Positions 21,490-33,962 of a stretch of DNA of 64,000 nucleotides are shown one piece after another. The stretch is from Progne subis subis (Eukaryota; Chordata; Aves; Passeriformes; Hirundinidae). A program made the translations under genes and the position numbers. The notes below the pieces were generated by a model that saw nothing but the letters and a program-made list of their open reading frames with translations, was not told the DNA's origin and did not search any database. The number at the start of each line of letters is the position of its first letter. The first letter of the stretch is position 1. The DNA is taken from positions 1 to 64,000 of the forward strand of contig JAKJHU010001332.1 of assembly GCA_022316685.1 (NCBI GenBank), read 5' to 3'.

Positions 21490-22873
21490 AAAAACAGGAT
21501 CAATTCCAGTGATAATCTTACTAGCTGAAGCATTGCAAAATTTTTATCAAAAAACCTAATTATTCTTTTTAACAGTCCATTTGATTGTGTCCTTATTACT
21601 CTTTTTCGACTTTCTACATAACTAAACATACCAACATAGATGTGCATCCTAAATATTCCCTTCTATTCAGTTACTGTATTTACCTCCTCTGTTTTGCTTT
21701 TTGTATCTTATAGGATGTCTTCTTTTTTACCAGTTCCAGGAAGACAAAATATAATCTTTGCATGAGGGGAAAGGCAGTAAAGGGCTGAATTTCTGTGGCA
21801 CTGTTGGCTTTTTGTGGGCCCCCTGCAATGAGTCAAATGGATAGAAGCAGAAATAATTGTGTGCTTGTTCATGTGCAAATGGATAAGTGTTTTTCCATGG
21901 TTCAGGTTCAGAACCATGAAGCAGCACTACTCAGGATGTTGAGGCATGTGAGTGAAGCATATACCTAAGTGCTTGTTGTATCCATGGATAATCTTCTAAA
22001 TAAACAGGAATTTTGTAGTAGAAATTAACTATTTCTTTGAGGATTGATTAACTATTTCTACTGTAAATTTTAGAGATATTCACAAATGAAATTCTCAAAA
22101 ATCAGAAGATACTAATGATCCTGAAAATTGTTTCAGTGGCATGAATACAATAACCTCTTGAGCAGCAATATTTCTGGCTTAAAACTTTTGAGGATAAATT
22201 AATCACCATACAGTAGCATGAGGATTTATAGTTTGACATGTAAGTGCCACTCATACTTGTAGAAGCTGTAGTTGTCCCACCTGCATCAGCCAGTTCTGCC
22301 CCAACCCTGCAGCACTTTGATTTCCTGTGATCTCAGTCTTGGATGCATCTGGGACACATTCTAATTTTTTCTCGGTTAGGAACCCAGGTTTCTCTCCTGG
22401 GTGAGAGATCAGAATCAGCTGAAGAGTGCTGATCTACCTTTGGCAAGGCCTATTCTTGTGTTTTATTCTCCCATTGGCTTCGTAGAAAGGACAAGTAATG
22501 CCAATGGGTTGATCTGCTGTGGGTTTTCAGCATCTAACTAAAGCATCTTTTAAGAATCATTTTTTTAATCATAGGATCATTCTCTTGCTAACCTCTCTAA
22601 TTTGAGATTACTAAAGCTGGATGACAGAAATCAGCAGTGACTCTGGGTAATACTGCATGATAATTCCTTTATTCTGGTAGTACTAGGAGCAGTCACTGTG
22701 TTAATGTGGCATCTAGCACACTGTCTAGACATCTAAACCTGTGTTTTGTATGCCCCTGGCTTGCAGTGAAGCATATCTGAGCTGTTCTTAGTTCAATTTT
22801 CCTACCTCCCACCTCATTCTTTGCTAGCTCAGGCTGGGTGTGACCTTCTGTACAGCACATCGCTCCTGCTCCT
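21490..22873. other. Non-coding unique sequence
   Basis: No gene or repeat family recognised. It holds a 23-bp-period direct repeat of ATTAACTATTTCT at 22024 and 22047. Frames are under about 70 codons. Confidence 0.65.
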
Positions 22874-22953
22874 CAAAAAACACCAAAAAAACCAAAAGAA
22901 ACCAAAAAAAACCCCAAAAACCCATAAAAACCCCACCATCAAAAACCAAACCC
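22874..22953. repeat. CA-rich low-complexity block
   Basis: About 80 bp of CCAAAA, AAACC and CACC units, nearly lacking G and T. It is opposite in strand sense to the GT-rich block about 480 bp further on. Confidence 0.88.
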
Positions 22954-23437
22954 AGGGTCAGACTGCTTTTTCTTGCATTTTTGTAGATAATATATACCAG
23001 CAACATTCAGCCCTTAAATATGTTTTAGACTTCTTTTAATTGAGAATTTTATAACTCTCTGCTGTATCTAGGTAGTCCTTTTTCTTGTTGAAAGGAGAAA
23101 AATAGAAGAAGGAGTGGAAAAGTAGGAATGAATATGAATAAGTAAAAATACAAGTTTTTCTGAAGCTAAATTTACTTTTGCAATTTGAAGCCCTCAAGGA
23201 AACGAGTGTAGTCTTTGGACTGATCAGATGAAGCTGTTTTACAATTGTGTCTGATGGAAACGGATAATGAATAGGCCAGAGAAGGAATGACTCTTGTTCC
23301 ATCTAATGGAAGCTAGCTCAAGCCTAAGGAGGCAGTAACATATATATGGTAAAATTCATCAGTGGTTGGAATATATCTAGTATTGTGAAAAACAGTCTTT
23401 TAGAATTTTTCATAGCGGAATTTCTGTTTTCTGTAAG

Positions 23438-23543
23438 GTTGGTTTTTGTGTGGTTTTGTTTGTTTGTTTGTTTGGGGGGTTTTGTTGTTGGGGGGGGTTT
23501 TGTGGTTTTGGAGGGGCTTTTTTGTGTTTTGTTTTGTTTTTTT
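23438..23543. repeat. GT-rich low-complexity block with G runs
   Basis: GGTTTTTGTGTGG, TTTG units, then runs of six G (23474-23479), eight G (23490-23497) and GGAGGGG (23510-23516), then GTTTT units. It is almost free of A and C. The G runs could form a G-quadruplex. Confidence 0.88.
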
Positions 23544-23739
23544 AATAAAAGAAATTATTATTTGATTCCCTGAAGGAGGAAAAAGATCCTGGTATTTCAA
23601 AATATAACCAAATAGATGTAATGAAATATTATGTGAGTTATTTCTGCCATTAAAGTAAATCTTTGTTGTTGAAGCTAAATGCCACATCTGGTTCTCAAGG
23701 TCCAAACTAATGATACTGAAAAACACTGTTTCCATGTGG

Positions 23740-24247
23740 AATCATAGAATGAATTGGGTTGGAAGGGACCTTAAAGTTCCCATGGGCTGAGAACTTCTGG
23801 TTAGACCACACTGCTCAGAGCCCCATCCTGCCTGATCTTGAACACTCCCAGGGATGGGGAATCCGCAGCCTCTCTGGGCAACCTGTCCCAGTGCCTCATC
23901 AACCTCGTACTAAAGAATTTCTTCCAATATCTACTCTAAAACTACTCTCTTTCAATTTGAAGTCGTTGCCCTTTGTCCTTTCACTGTGTGCCTTGTAAAA
24001 AGTCCCTCTCCAGCTTTCCTGTAGGCTCCTTTTGAGTGCTGAAAGGTGCTAAAATATCTCCTTGAAGCCTTCTCTTGTGCAAGCTAAACAGTCCTGGCTG
24101 TCTCAACCTGTCCTTATAGGACAGGTTTTCCATTGCTCTTTCAGCTTAGTTGCCTCTTCTGGACTCACTCCAAAATGTCAGGATCTTTTTGTGCTGAGGG
24201 CCCCAGAACTGGACATGGTATTCTAGGGCGGGGTCTCACAAGAGCAG
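23740..24247 (-). mobile_element. CR1 LINE fragment, 3' UTR/ORF2 end
   Basis: The plus strand opens with AATCATAGAATGAATTGGGT then TGGAAGGGACC, the classic reverse-complemented CR1 3' end. It continues through the CR1 antisense landmarks CTGTCCCAGTGCCTCATCA, TTGCCCTTTGTCC, CTCCAGCTTTCCTGTAGG and GGCCCCAGAACTGGACA to about 24247. Roughly 508 bp remain, 5' truncated. This is one of the better preserved CR1 tails in the window. Confidence 0.95.
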
Positions 24248-27200
24248 TAAAAGCATAGCAGTAAAACCAACAGATTACAGAGCAGAAAAATGTATCATTT
24301 TTCTGTGTGCAAAAGGGTGCTTTTTTTCAGATCAGAATATGCCTTTTGTTTTGTAAAAACTCAAGGGATACCTTTTTCAAAAAAGATTTTGTAAAAGTCT
24401 TTTCAATACAATGCTATTACCTTGGTGAATGTACCCAAAAATTTAATTCTGTTAGGATCTAATCACTTTTACATTCCATCATTATTTCCTTTGTAAATAG
24501 ATGCTTCATATAAGACATGAGTAAATGGCTGGGCATCACACTTTTCATCAGACATTATCTCTACCAGAACAACTTTTTCCAGTTTTCCTAACTGTTTATT
24601 TAGTTGTAACCTCCATTGACTCATGTAATTAGAAGCTTCCTTGAGTGTTGACAAAAGTAATCTTTATTGCTTGGAAACAAGCTGTGTAACATGTTACGCA
24701 GCTCTCTCTTTTGAACTTCAAGAGAAACAATCAATGAAGAAGTAGTATTTATAGAAAGTCAAAAATGGAAGATACTATAGTAATCACTTCTACAGAAAAT
24801 GCTCTTATTTATAATATAAATTATGGAATACCTCTTCATCTACATGATTTATTAAAATCTCACTTTGAGTCTCACTTTCAGATTTGGACAGCCAAGAATA
24901 TTTCTAAAGGCTTTTCTCTTGTCCCACAGTCCTATAGGTAAAGTAATGCTCCAGCTGCTACTGTTTTTAGCCAGGGATCTGAGCATCAGCAGTTACAAGC
25001 TTCCACTTCCCCAGATTCCATAAAACATGGAAAGAGTGTTCCTGGAAAGCACGCTGGATCTAGCAAAAAGCCAGTTAGCTGCTGGGCTTAATTGTGTGGT
25101 AACCACTCAGAGTGGGTGCTGTGCCTGCCCAGACTCCTGGTTAAGTTAACGCTGTGTATTTCCATTTAAAGTGAAGCAGAACTTGTTCTGTTTTCAAGTA
25201 CGCACAGGAATGTACAGCCTGTCAGCACTAGTGGAAAGTACAATAAAGTTTGCGCAAATCAGCTCTGTGGCTGGGGGTGTAAAAGCACCAAAGCCTGGTT
25301 TCTCTTTCATTTATTTCCTCAGGAGTGAGGGATATCTCCACGGAAGTCTGTGTCTCAGCAGGACCACTCAGATGTTACGAAGGAACATCTAATAAAAAGT
25401 AACATTTTTCTGTATGTCTTTGTTCTTGCCTGAAGTATATTCGAAGCAATTAATCACAAAGAAAACAGGGTCACCTTTTCTAATGTTCACCAAATTCTGT
25501 ATTACCAGAGGTTGTACCAGAACTGCTACCAGAAGTTAGTAGACATTAGGGGACCAAACTTTTTTTTTTTTCTCTGTGATTTGAAAGTTATCCACAGGTC
25601 CTCCTTCTATATTAGAGTTTGTTTTTATTTTTTATTTAGTTTTGTTAAGTTTCACACACTGTCTCAAATTTGAATATATTTGTAGTGTATCAGGCAAATT
25701 TCAAGCAAATTTAAAATATATCTGTTAAAATATATTCTGAATAGCAACATCATGTGTAGAAACAATACTGACAGTCTTCCTGAGATACAGAAGTGTGTAC
25801 ACTTTGGCCTTTCTCCAAAGCATGTTTAAAAATACAGTGAGTAATCTTGGAAGGTCTTTCTCTATCACTGTTAGTAGATGAACCTTTCCTAAAAACAACC
25901 TGAGTATGCTTTCAAACCTCTTTATAATTTTTATTCACCTGTGCAACTTTTCCTGTGCAGTTGTTAGCAACCAGAGCTCTTTTATTTCCCAGGTATGGAA
26001 GAAAACTGCCGTGAAGATGTGGGCTCTGTCATTTAGCTCTTGGTAGTTGTCCCTGCCCTAATTTCTGCACTCCTTTGGTGGGATTTGGCTCTCCTCAGGA
26101 AGTTGTCTAGGCTCTCCAAATTCTTTGGTGGGAAGTACACATGCAGGCACAAACATTTCCAAGGGGGCGATTCATCTGATCCTAAAACAGTCACTGGGTG
26201 GGATATCTCAACTTTTCTACAGTGTCTCTTACTAATTTTTTCCAGAAACAGGTGGGTAGAGGAGAAGCTGGCTGCCATAAATCATTAGCTTTTTGAGGTC
26301 ACTTGTTGCTGTAGTCTACTGTGAGTGAGCCTGATAAGAAAGTAACTATTCACTGGACACTGCTCTTACACTGCCCACACACTACTCAGACTCTTGTCAC
26401 TTATCTTGCTACTGGTGCTTCAGTCTTTTAGCAAAGAAAAAGCCAAGAGGATAAGAGTCCTTAACATGTGCTTTTTCTGTTCTAGACCCTTGCTCTTCTA
26501 ACAGAGCTCCCATCCAAGCTGGGATGAAAGTAGTCAGGCATGGATTTTCTCTCCTGTCTTTTCTTGGTCCCTGTTAGCTAATGGTGCAATCATTAATTTG
26601 CGGCTGCTGCCAGCTTTTGGAACTTCTTTCTTACTAATTAGAATATCAGATTTAGAGTGCTGGAAGTCTCAGGACAGCATTTACACTTTCCTGACAGCTG
26701 CCATCACTTACAGCGAGGGCTAATCTGGGTAACTGAGGTGCAGTCAGCAGTTCATCACAAAGCTCATTCTTGGATTCTGACTCAGTCTGCAGAGAGAGTT
26801 ACAAAGGGAACAGTCAACCCTCACTGACCAGTTGGTTTGATAATTCTTAGTGGTAACTGAATGAGGGCTTGCCTCATTAAAAGGCTTGAGCTCCTGCAGA
26901 ACTGGGTGAATATCCAGCTCCTCAGAGTAAGGGCTTGACGGTCCCCTTTCCTTTCTAGTATAGAATAGGGATCAATAGCTGCGATGAGTCACAAGATATT
27001 TATTTTGGCTTGTTTTACAAGAACATTTCTGACTTAAAATGTATTTCCTGTCTTACAAATGTGGAAGGAGAAAAAATAAAATGTGAAATAGGAAGTGAGA
27101 TGAGATGAAATATTCATTTGAAAGGAAAATTAGCCTACAGTAATGAAGATAAAAGTTAGAAGGTTGAGATCAAAACCTTAAATAAAAGATAATTGATTTT

Positions 27201-27484
27201 TTTTTACCCAAGACAGATATTCTATAATTAAATAAATGCAGAAACCAAATAGGTTTTTCAGAACATTAACTAATTTAGAAAAAAAAAACAATATATATAT
27301 ATAAATAATTTTCCTGTCTTGAAAAATTTCTGATAGGTTGGTTGTAAATTGCCATTTTTCATGTAAAATTTCATTCTTTAATGTATATGCCTTTTGCAAG
27401 TGTGTGTCTGTGGGAGGGATGGTTAGAGGCTCCCAAAGGTTTAGTTTAGGATTTTTTTCAGGGTCACCATTTGTAAGTTGACTG

Positions 27485-27567
27485 TAACAGAGTTTTTATG
27501 TGTACATGTAGAGAGAAAACCTTTTAGGAGTTTTTCTCTCTACATGTAAACATAAAACCCTCTATTA
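27485..27567. ncRNA. 83-nt near-perfect hairpin; miRNA-precursor-like or MITE remnant
   Basis: The left arm 27485-27520 pairs with the right arm 27530-27567. I count 33 Watson-Crick pairs, three mismatches and two single-base bulges, with a 9-nt loop (27521-27529). The inner stem, 27503-27520 with 27530-27548, is unbroken apart from one bulge. Length, loop and stem quality fit a pre-microRNA on either strand; equally it could be a tiny palindromic DNA transposon (MITE) or a hairpin formed by an inverted duplication. I do not recognise the sequence as a known miRNA. There is no transcription evidence in the sequence alone. Confidence 0.4.
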
Positions 27568-30500
27568 AAAGCTATGTGCAGACTATTTTCTGCAAGTGCT
27601 GCCTTCCTTCTAAATTGAGGGAGATGTTTATTAATTTGAAGTCTCTTACCTTTGTGTACTTTTTGTGTCCACAGCATTTTTACCTTAGATGAAAGGGCAT
27701 ATAGGCATGGAAGAACATGTCTGGAAGAGAATTTGTTATAGAAATAGGAATTTTTACTTTAGGTAGAAACAGTTGGGTAGCTGTAATTGGTGAACCACTG
27801 CAGTCCTGCTATTCTTGTATTACTATGTCAAAGTATATTTTAATCTTCTGCTGTTTGTCTCTGTAAACTAGTCAGCATCTGAAAGTTTTGGGGTTTTGCA
27901 TGCCTCTTGCCCTTTCTTTGTGTGGAAAATATGTGCAGTTTAATTTATATATAACTTATTCATTTTTAATGTAGCAATAATTAATACCTCATTCACAGGA
28001 CTGGATTTATCTTCTGGCTGTCACTGTGTGTAATTCAGTAACCAGAGAGTTAACTCCTAAGCCTAACTTCTAAAATGTCAAATTTAAGTACTGTAATGGA
28101 GGAAAAGATAGGGTGGAAGCTGCTTCTCTTTTATGGATTGGAAATTCTGTGTCATCTTTCAGTGCAGCTATGAGGCATTTACTCAGAGGGCACAGACCTT
28201 TGTTAGAGGGCAGGCCTTTATTTGTTGCATGTCCACGTCCCTGCTGGCATCAGAGAGTCCTGAAATTCCTTATTTAACTACTGGCTTTGGGCAGGTCCAT
28301 AAGCTTGAAATTTTTTGACCTTGAAGTCCCATGGGCACCTGCAGTTCTGGGTGACGATGTGTGCAAATATTTGGTGTCGACAGAGCTGAGTGACTCAGCA
28401 CAGTTTTCATTCTTGACTCCCAGTCAGGTCATAAAATAGTTGTCTTTCTGTCTGTTCCTTGAGGGCTCAACCAAGCTGGTGTTTTTGGGAAATACCAATC
28501 ATATTTGTGTATGAGTCTGATGGAAAGTATGATGGCAGTGGCTTCCTTTGGCTCACTTTTTTTTCCCCTGTGCCCTGCATGCAACACAAAAAGTAGAAAA
28601 CTTTAGCATTGTAATTGTTAAGGTATTTATGTCCCTGATTGAATGCATTACCAAGTGACTTTCTCAAATAAAATAATATTTTATTTGCAAGGCTAGGGTT
28701 GACAAGATTCTGACTTTTGGCCTGTGCTTTCAATATTCAATTATGCTGTCTCTGACAAACTGCTCAGATTCACTTAATTAAAATTTCTGCAAAGGAAGAA
28801 CATGCTACAGGAGCTCTGAGATCTTGCTATTTTTAATTGATTAAATGCACTACTCTGCCTGATTTACAGTCTTTATGGCAGATGGTCAGATTATTGCAAG
28901 TAAAATGCATGACAAATAGAAATCATTCAATAATGTGGCTTTTTTTATTGCCTAGGGTAATATATTTCTCTCAGGCACAAAAAGTTTTAGTAAGAGAGTA
29001 TATGACTTTGAAACACCCAGAAAAACACTTCTGAATGGCACAGTATTTGCTGAAGAGTAAGGAAAAACCTCTTGTCCGTATCCCCCTCAGCACTCAAGAC
29101 TAGATAACATGACTGTAAGAACAAGCTCATGTGCGTGCTCTTCCTTCAACAATGGAAATGTTGCTTGTTGAGAACTGTAGCCGCAGATGATGCACCAGAA
29201 AATTTCCCGAGCTTCATTGTTCACCACAGTGACCTAATCAATCCTTCCAGTGTAAGTGTTTCTGTGCGGTGGTTGTGTTATGTGACCATCTGCCATCTGG
29301 TGATGGGATTGTAATGGCTTTGAACAGTGTCGTAGTCATCAAAACCCTCTAAGAGTATGACAAATACTGAGGGGCAGTATCTGTAAGAAAAGGGTGATTT
29401 AGTACTCCCTGTGTGGGAGTTTTAAAGTATGCACAGAACCAAGTAATTCTCAGGAAGGATGGTCTGTGCTTAAGTTTGGGGCAGTGTCAGGGATGATGCA
29501 AGCACACACTGTCATCCTCTGCCTGCGTGTTGCTGTGTCTCTGAAGAATAGAGAAGCACAGATTTATTTAGGAAGGCTTAATTCGGCCATCCATCTTCCC
29601 TATGTTTAATCCTTTAAATGTGGAAAAAACAAGCTGCAACAAGGCATCTTTATTTCATATATTTTGTGTCAAGGAGTACAATGACATGCTAATTCAAAAG
29701 GGTTTTTCCTGAGTTTCAGGGGGAACGTTACTCACAGATTTGCTAACAGGATGGCTGAAAGCAAGACCTAGATGGCACATAACTCTTAAGCTGAGAGCTG
29801 TATTCAGTTCTTTATGTAGTAAGGCTTTATTTTTGTATTCTGGTTAGCTTTACAAATGTATTTTGTTTGACTTAATTTAGTACCTTATATATGCTGAACT
29901 GTAAGCTTTTGCAAAGGGTACAAATCAGTAATTTACTACATACATGTATGGAATTGATCAGTAGATATTTGATGAGATGTTCATTAAAATTAAGATAAAT
30001 GCATGTTAAATAAACGTAAATAAATAAAGATTAAAAAATTAAGGTAAAAATAAAAGACTGGTTACAAAGTGTGACTTATACCATGAGGTTGCAATTGAAA
30101 TCTAACCCCAAACTTGGCTTCTCCTGCATGTGCAGTGCATTAATTTTACCTTCTTTAGGATTCTAGAAAATCACTCTGAGCTTTGTATTAGATCTATGAG
30201 TTTTAGAGGCTGAGTATTTCCTTATGTCTATCAAAGGTGAAAATATTTTTGGTATTTGCTTACAAGCCTTCATGTGTCATGAGCTCTGTCCCACAAGTAA
30301 ACAAATAAAATTTGCATATTCAGACTTAAGTTCCAGAATTTAAGAGAGGCTTGATGTAAGAGTGACATGAAGCACTGCATTCCTTTTTTATATAGAATTT
30401 GTTTTCTCATCAGGACAGTACCTTTATAATGTTTTTCTAAGAGGCTTTTGTGGTGTGCTTTTGATGTAGGATAAACTAGCACCATACAAAGTTAGTGAAT

Positions 30501-32260
30501 ACTTACTTTTTTGGTGCTTGATTGTGATTTCTGTAGCACCTAATATTTTACCTATTTTGCAATCCTTAAGTCATCACAATCTTGCCAAGCTCAGGGATCC
30601 TAACATTTGCTTTTCCTTAGCAGTGTTTGCACGCATGGAAAAAAAAAATGCTGGGAGTCTGGGCACAGCAGAGCCACAGCTTCAGAGCACTCTTCCTGGA
30701 AACTAGATTTGGGCAGGGACATCTGGCTCAGGGTGTGCTTCTTACATCCCCATCTTTGCCAGATACAGTCAGTGGTTAAACTGGTGTTTCGGTCCACGCT
30801 TCTGTCGGGGTAGGGACCTGTACTTGAGTCAGGAATGGGGCTCTCTGTCTGCTCTTTGATCCCTCCTGTTGACTTTCCAGACCAGAACTGTCTTCTTAGT
30901 CATGTTCTCTGCCAGACATAAACTACAGCAGCACAGTGGCTATGATTAGCCAGCCCACAATTTGTGGCTGAGGTGACAGAGCTTGTGCAGTTTAGCCAAT
31001 ATGATTAGGTATGACATGGAAATGTAACCTAGAAGCCAAGAGTTCATGTTCCTTACGCAAACAATTCAGTACAAAACCTGTTATGATCTATATCAGACCG
31101 TGGCAGATTACATGTTTCTGCTGAGCAGCTGCCCCTAAAGCCTAGATGAAGCATTTGAAATTCAGTAAATTGAAAAGTTTTTGAAGTTTCATACATTTTA
31201 GTATTCTTATTTAGATGTATAATAATTTTATAGATGATAGTTTTATAGAAAAATGCTGCATGTGGATAGGGAAACAGTGCATATACAACTGGAAAAATGG
31301 GAGTTTCCATGTGCATATTTAGTCAGACCTGCTCATTCTTGTGAAAATTTTGTTTGTGTTAGCTTGCCTTGCCTGACTGTTATTTCTGCAGTTTTCCTGA
31401 CCAGCTGGTTGAAGCATGAGATACGGCAGCAGTATTCAAAACATGTTCAGCATACAGGACTGAAACACGAAAAAGAGAACATCCTTTCTGAACTAGCCTT
31501 TTCTATTCTATCAGTGGTTGTTTTAAAACAAAACGTACCTGACTATAGTTAGCCCATACTTTAGAGTTTGCTGTGTGAAGAGGTCATTCATTTACCCGCC
31601 CACGTAGCAGAAATTTTACCCAGCCTGTACTTGAAGGCTATATTCAGTCTCCTGCTGGGGAAGCATGTTTGAGAGAGGAGGCTGAGAGAGGCAGTGTCAT
31701 GCAGCCTCTCTACCACAGTTGGGGCTGTTCTGGAGAGCCCCGGGGCTTCTCATCATTTTAGAGGACACAGGTCTCATTTGAGATTTGATTCTTTTTTTAA
31801 AAAAGGACAAAACCCATCCGAACAGCAGAAAATAGAAGTTGGGTTCTGAACGTGTGATTCACTTCAGGGAAGCCAGTGCTCTTCTGTGTGGCTGACAAGT
31901 CTGCTGAAGAGGGACATCAAGCCTGAAATCGCTGGCTGACGCAGCGCACAGGCTGTATCCCCTCCCATGGCCCTGCCACCTCATCCCCCATCCCCTGGGT
32001 GGTAGCTCTGGAGGCTGCTCAGGTGTCCTTGGGGTGCAACCAGGCTTCCCAAAAGCTGCACAGGATCAGTTGCTGGAGGTATGCAGCATATGGCACTTGC
32101 ATGAAAACCTCCACCTCTCTGTATGCCTTTATTGCTTTTGTTTATTACGTTAAAACCTGTGCATGCTAGGGGCCAAATTTTGCAGGGTTGACTCTGTGGT
32201 AATGGGCACCTTGTTTTTGTTTGTGGCTGTCCAACCCTGCATAGTAATGTAAGGAACAGG

Positions 32261-32276
32261 TGTGTGTGTGTGTGTG
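32261..32276. repeat. (TG)8 microsatellite
   Basis: Eight perfect TG units. Confidence 0.95.
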
Positions 32277-33306
32277 GGCATGTGTACATGAAGTTTCTCA
32301 AAAATATGAGCACAAATGCATAGGTGAAACTAAGAGACTAACAGTGCAGGTTCCAGGTAATTCCCTAGAAAGTGGCAAAATGTATTTTCTAAGCTTTGTG
32401 AAGAACTCACAGTGTGTGGGTGATGCAAACTGGGAAACATTGAAGGTTGGAAAAGCAGAGTTAAGCAACCTGCACATATGCTGTTGGTGGTATGTCAGTA
32501 TTGTCCTTGAAATGCTCATTCCATGCTTAGAATTTATAGACAGTAATTATAGCAAGTAATATCTGTGATATGCTGGATCTGCTGCCTTTGCTAGACTGCC
32601 CATTCAAGATTTTTGAATTATAATTCAATGACTGCTTCAGCCATGCTTTAACTTTATATATTTTTAATTTTTTTAATAAAATTCTTCCCAGCTCTATGAG
32701 TTTTCAAAAGTTGCTAAAAGCTCTTTTCTATGTGTGCCTTTAGGTCTGGACTAATCTATTAAGATCATCTTGAATATTTGCAGCTCTCTGCAGTTGCTAT
32801 TCTTTAATCTGTGGTCTCCTATGACTTTGATTTCCACTGGCATTTTTCTTTAACCTTTAGAAAATCCTGTATCTGAGCTTGAGCTCTCTTCTGAATTAAC
32901 ATTGGAGTAAGTAATTATTTAATTCTCTAGAAATTTACATCCTAACTGCTTGATCTTCAAATTACTGTTGTAATATGAGGTTCTAATGTTTAATATATGG
33001 ACCTTTTGATCTTTGAAAACGTAAAAATTAAAGCTTATCTGAACCTCACAAGTAAAGTTTTCCAGCTCTTATACAGGAGATAAATTGTCTCCTGAGTGTG
33101 CCCTTTGGTTTGTGGAGGATGGTGTTTAGGGGTGCTGATTACAGACCCTTACTTCACTGAATCATGCTGTACTGATTCCAGCTGTAAGCTGTCTGCTGTA
33201 AAGGATAGGTGCTAGTCAGCAGCAGGCAGCTGCAGGTTCAATAACTTTACTTCCCATGGTGTGATTCGCAATGTGTTAACTGTAACGTGGAAAATATCTG
33301 GATTGA

Positions 33307-33328
33307 GCCCCTAATAGCGATTAGGGGC
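33307..33328. repeat. Perfect palindrome, 9-bp arms, 4-nt loop
   Basis: GCCCCTAAT, then AGCG, then ATTAGGGGC. The GC-containing arms make this less likely to be chance than the AT-only palindromes. Confidence 0.9.
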
Positions 33329-33574
33329 CACGATTTTAGCCACACTTGTAAAGCAGTCAGGAGAAAAATATTACTTTACATGAGGTCTGCAGTGTAGAAA
33401 ATGGGGCATTAAACCTTGCAGCCAATTCTGAACACTGTCAGTGCTGGACTTCAACTGCAGTCACTTTTCACTTTTCAGGGATTGCAGGTGGTACCTGTGT
33501 TTGATGAGGGAAAATAAGGCTAAGAAAGATGAAAAAAATGGGAGGTTTTGTACTTTCAGATGGTATGCTTAGGT

Positions 33575-33758
33575 AAAAAAAAAAAAAAACAAAAAAAAAA
33601 CCCACAACAAAAACAAAAACAAAAACAACAACAAAAAAAACCACAACAAACCTGAAAAAAATAAAACAAAGCCAAAAACCCAAAGCCAAATCAAGCCAAC
33701 CAACCAACCAAAAAATCCAAAACAACCCAAAACCAACACAAGTCAAACACCCCCCCAA
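33575..33758. repeat. CA-rich low-complexity block
   Basis: About 180 bp starting with A runs, then ACAACAAAA, CCAAC and AAACC units, ending at a run of C. Almost no T or G. A CR1 copy begins about 205 bp downstream. Confidence 0.9.
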
Positions 33759-33962
33759 CTATTACTAAACTACTCAAGGTTTAAAACTATGTATCATCAC
33801 GTTGCCTTATGCTGAAACACAACAAGGGGCATCCACTCCAAGTCTCACACAGCACTGTAAAATCATGTCAGAGGGAACAGACATGAACATATTTACCATA
33901 GAAATCATAGTATGCCAGTCAAATGCCATTTTGTTGTCTACAGAAGGTTTTCTTTGTCTAAG

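Larger units (their letters stand above)
24248..33574. other. Non-coding unique sequence, 9.3 kb
   Basis: No recognised gene, RNA gene or transposon. Longest frames are 99-110 codons (31253-31552 plus; 31981-32313 minus) and unrecognised. Notable items listed separately are a strong hairpin at 27485-27567, a (TG)8 run at 32261-32276 and a perfect 9-bp palindrome at 33307-33328. Confidence 0.6.

Noticed and set aside
27622..27720. Minus-strand acceptor/donor pair near 27.65 kb around a 34-nt interval
   Set aside because: Moderate sites, short interval and no recognisable product. It mainly shows that such pairs arise by chance in this window.
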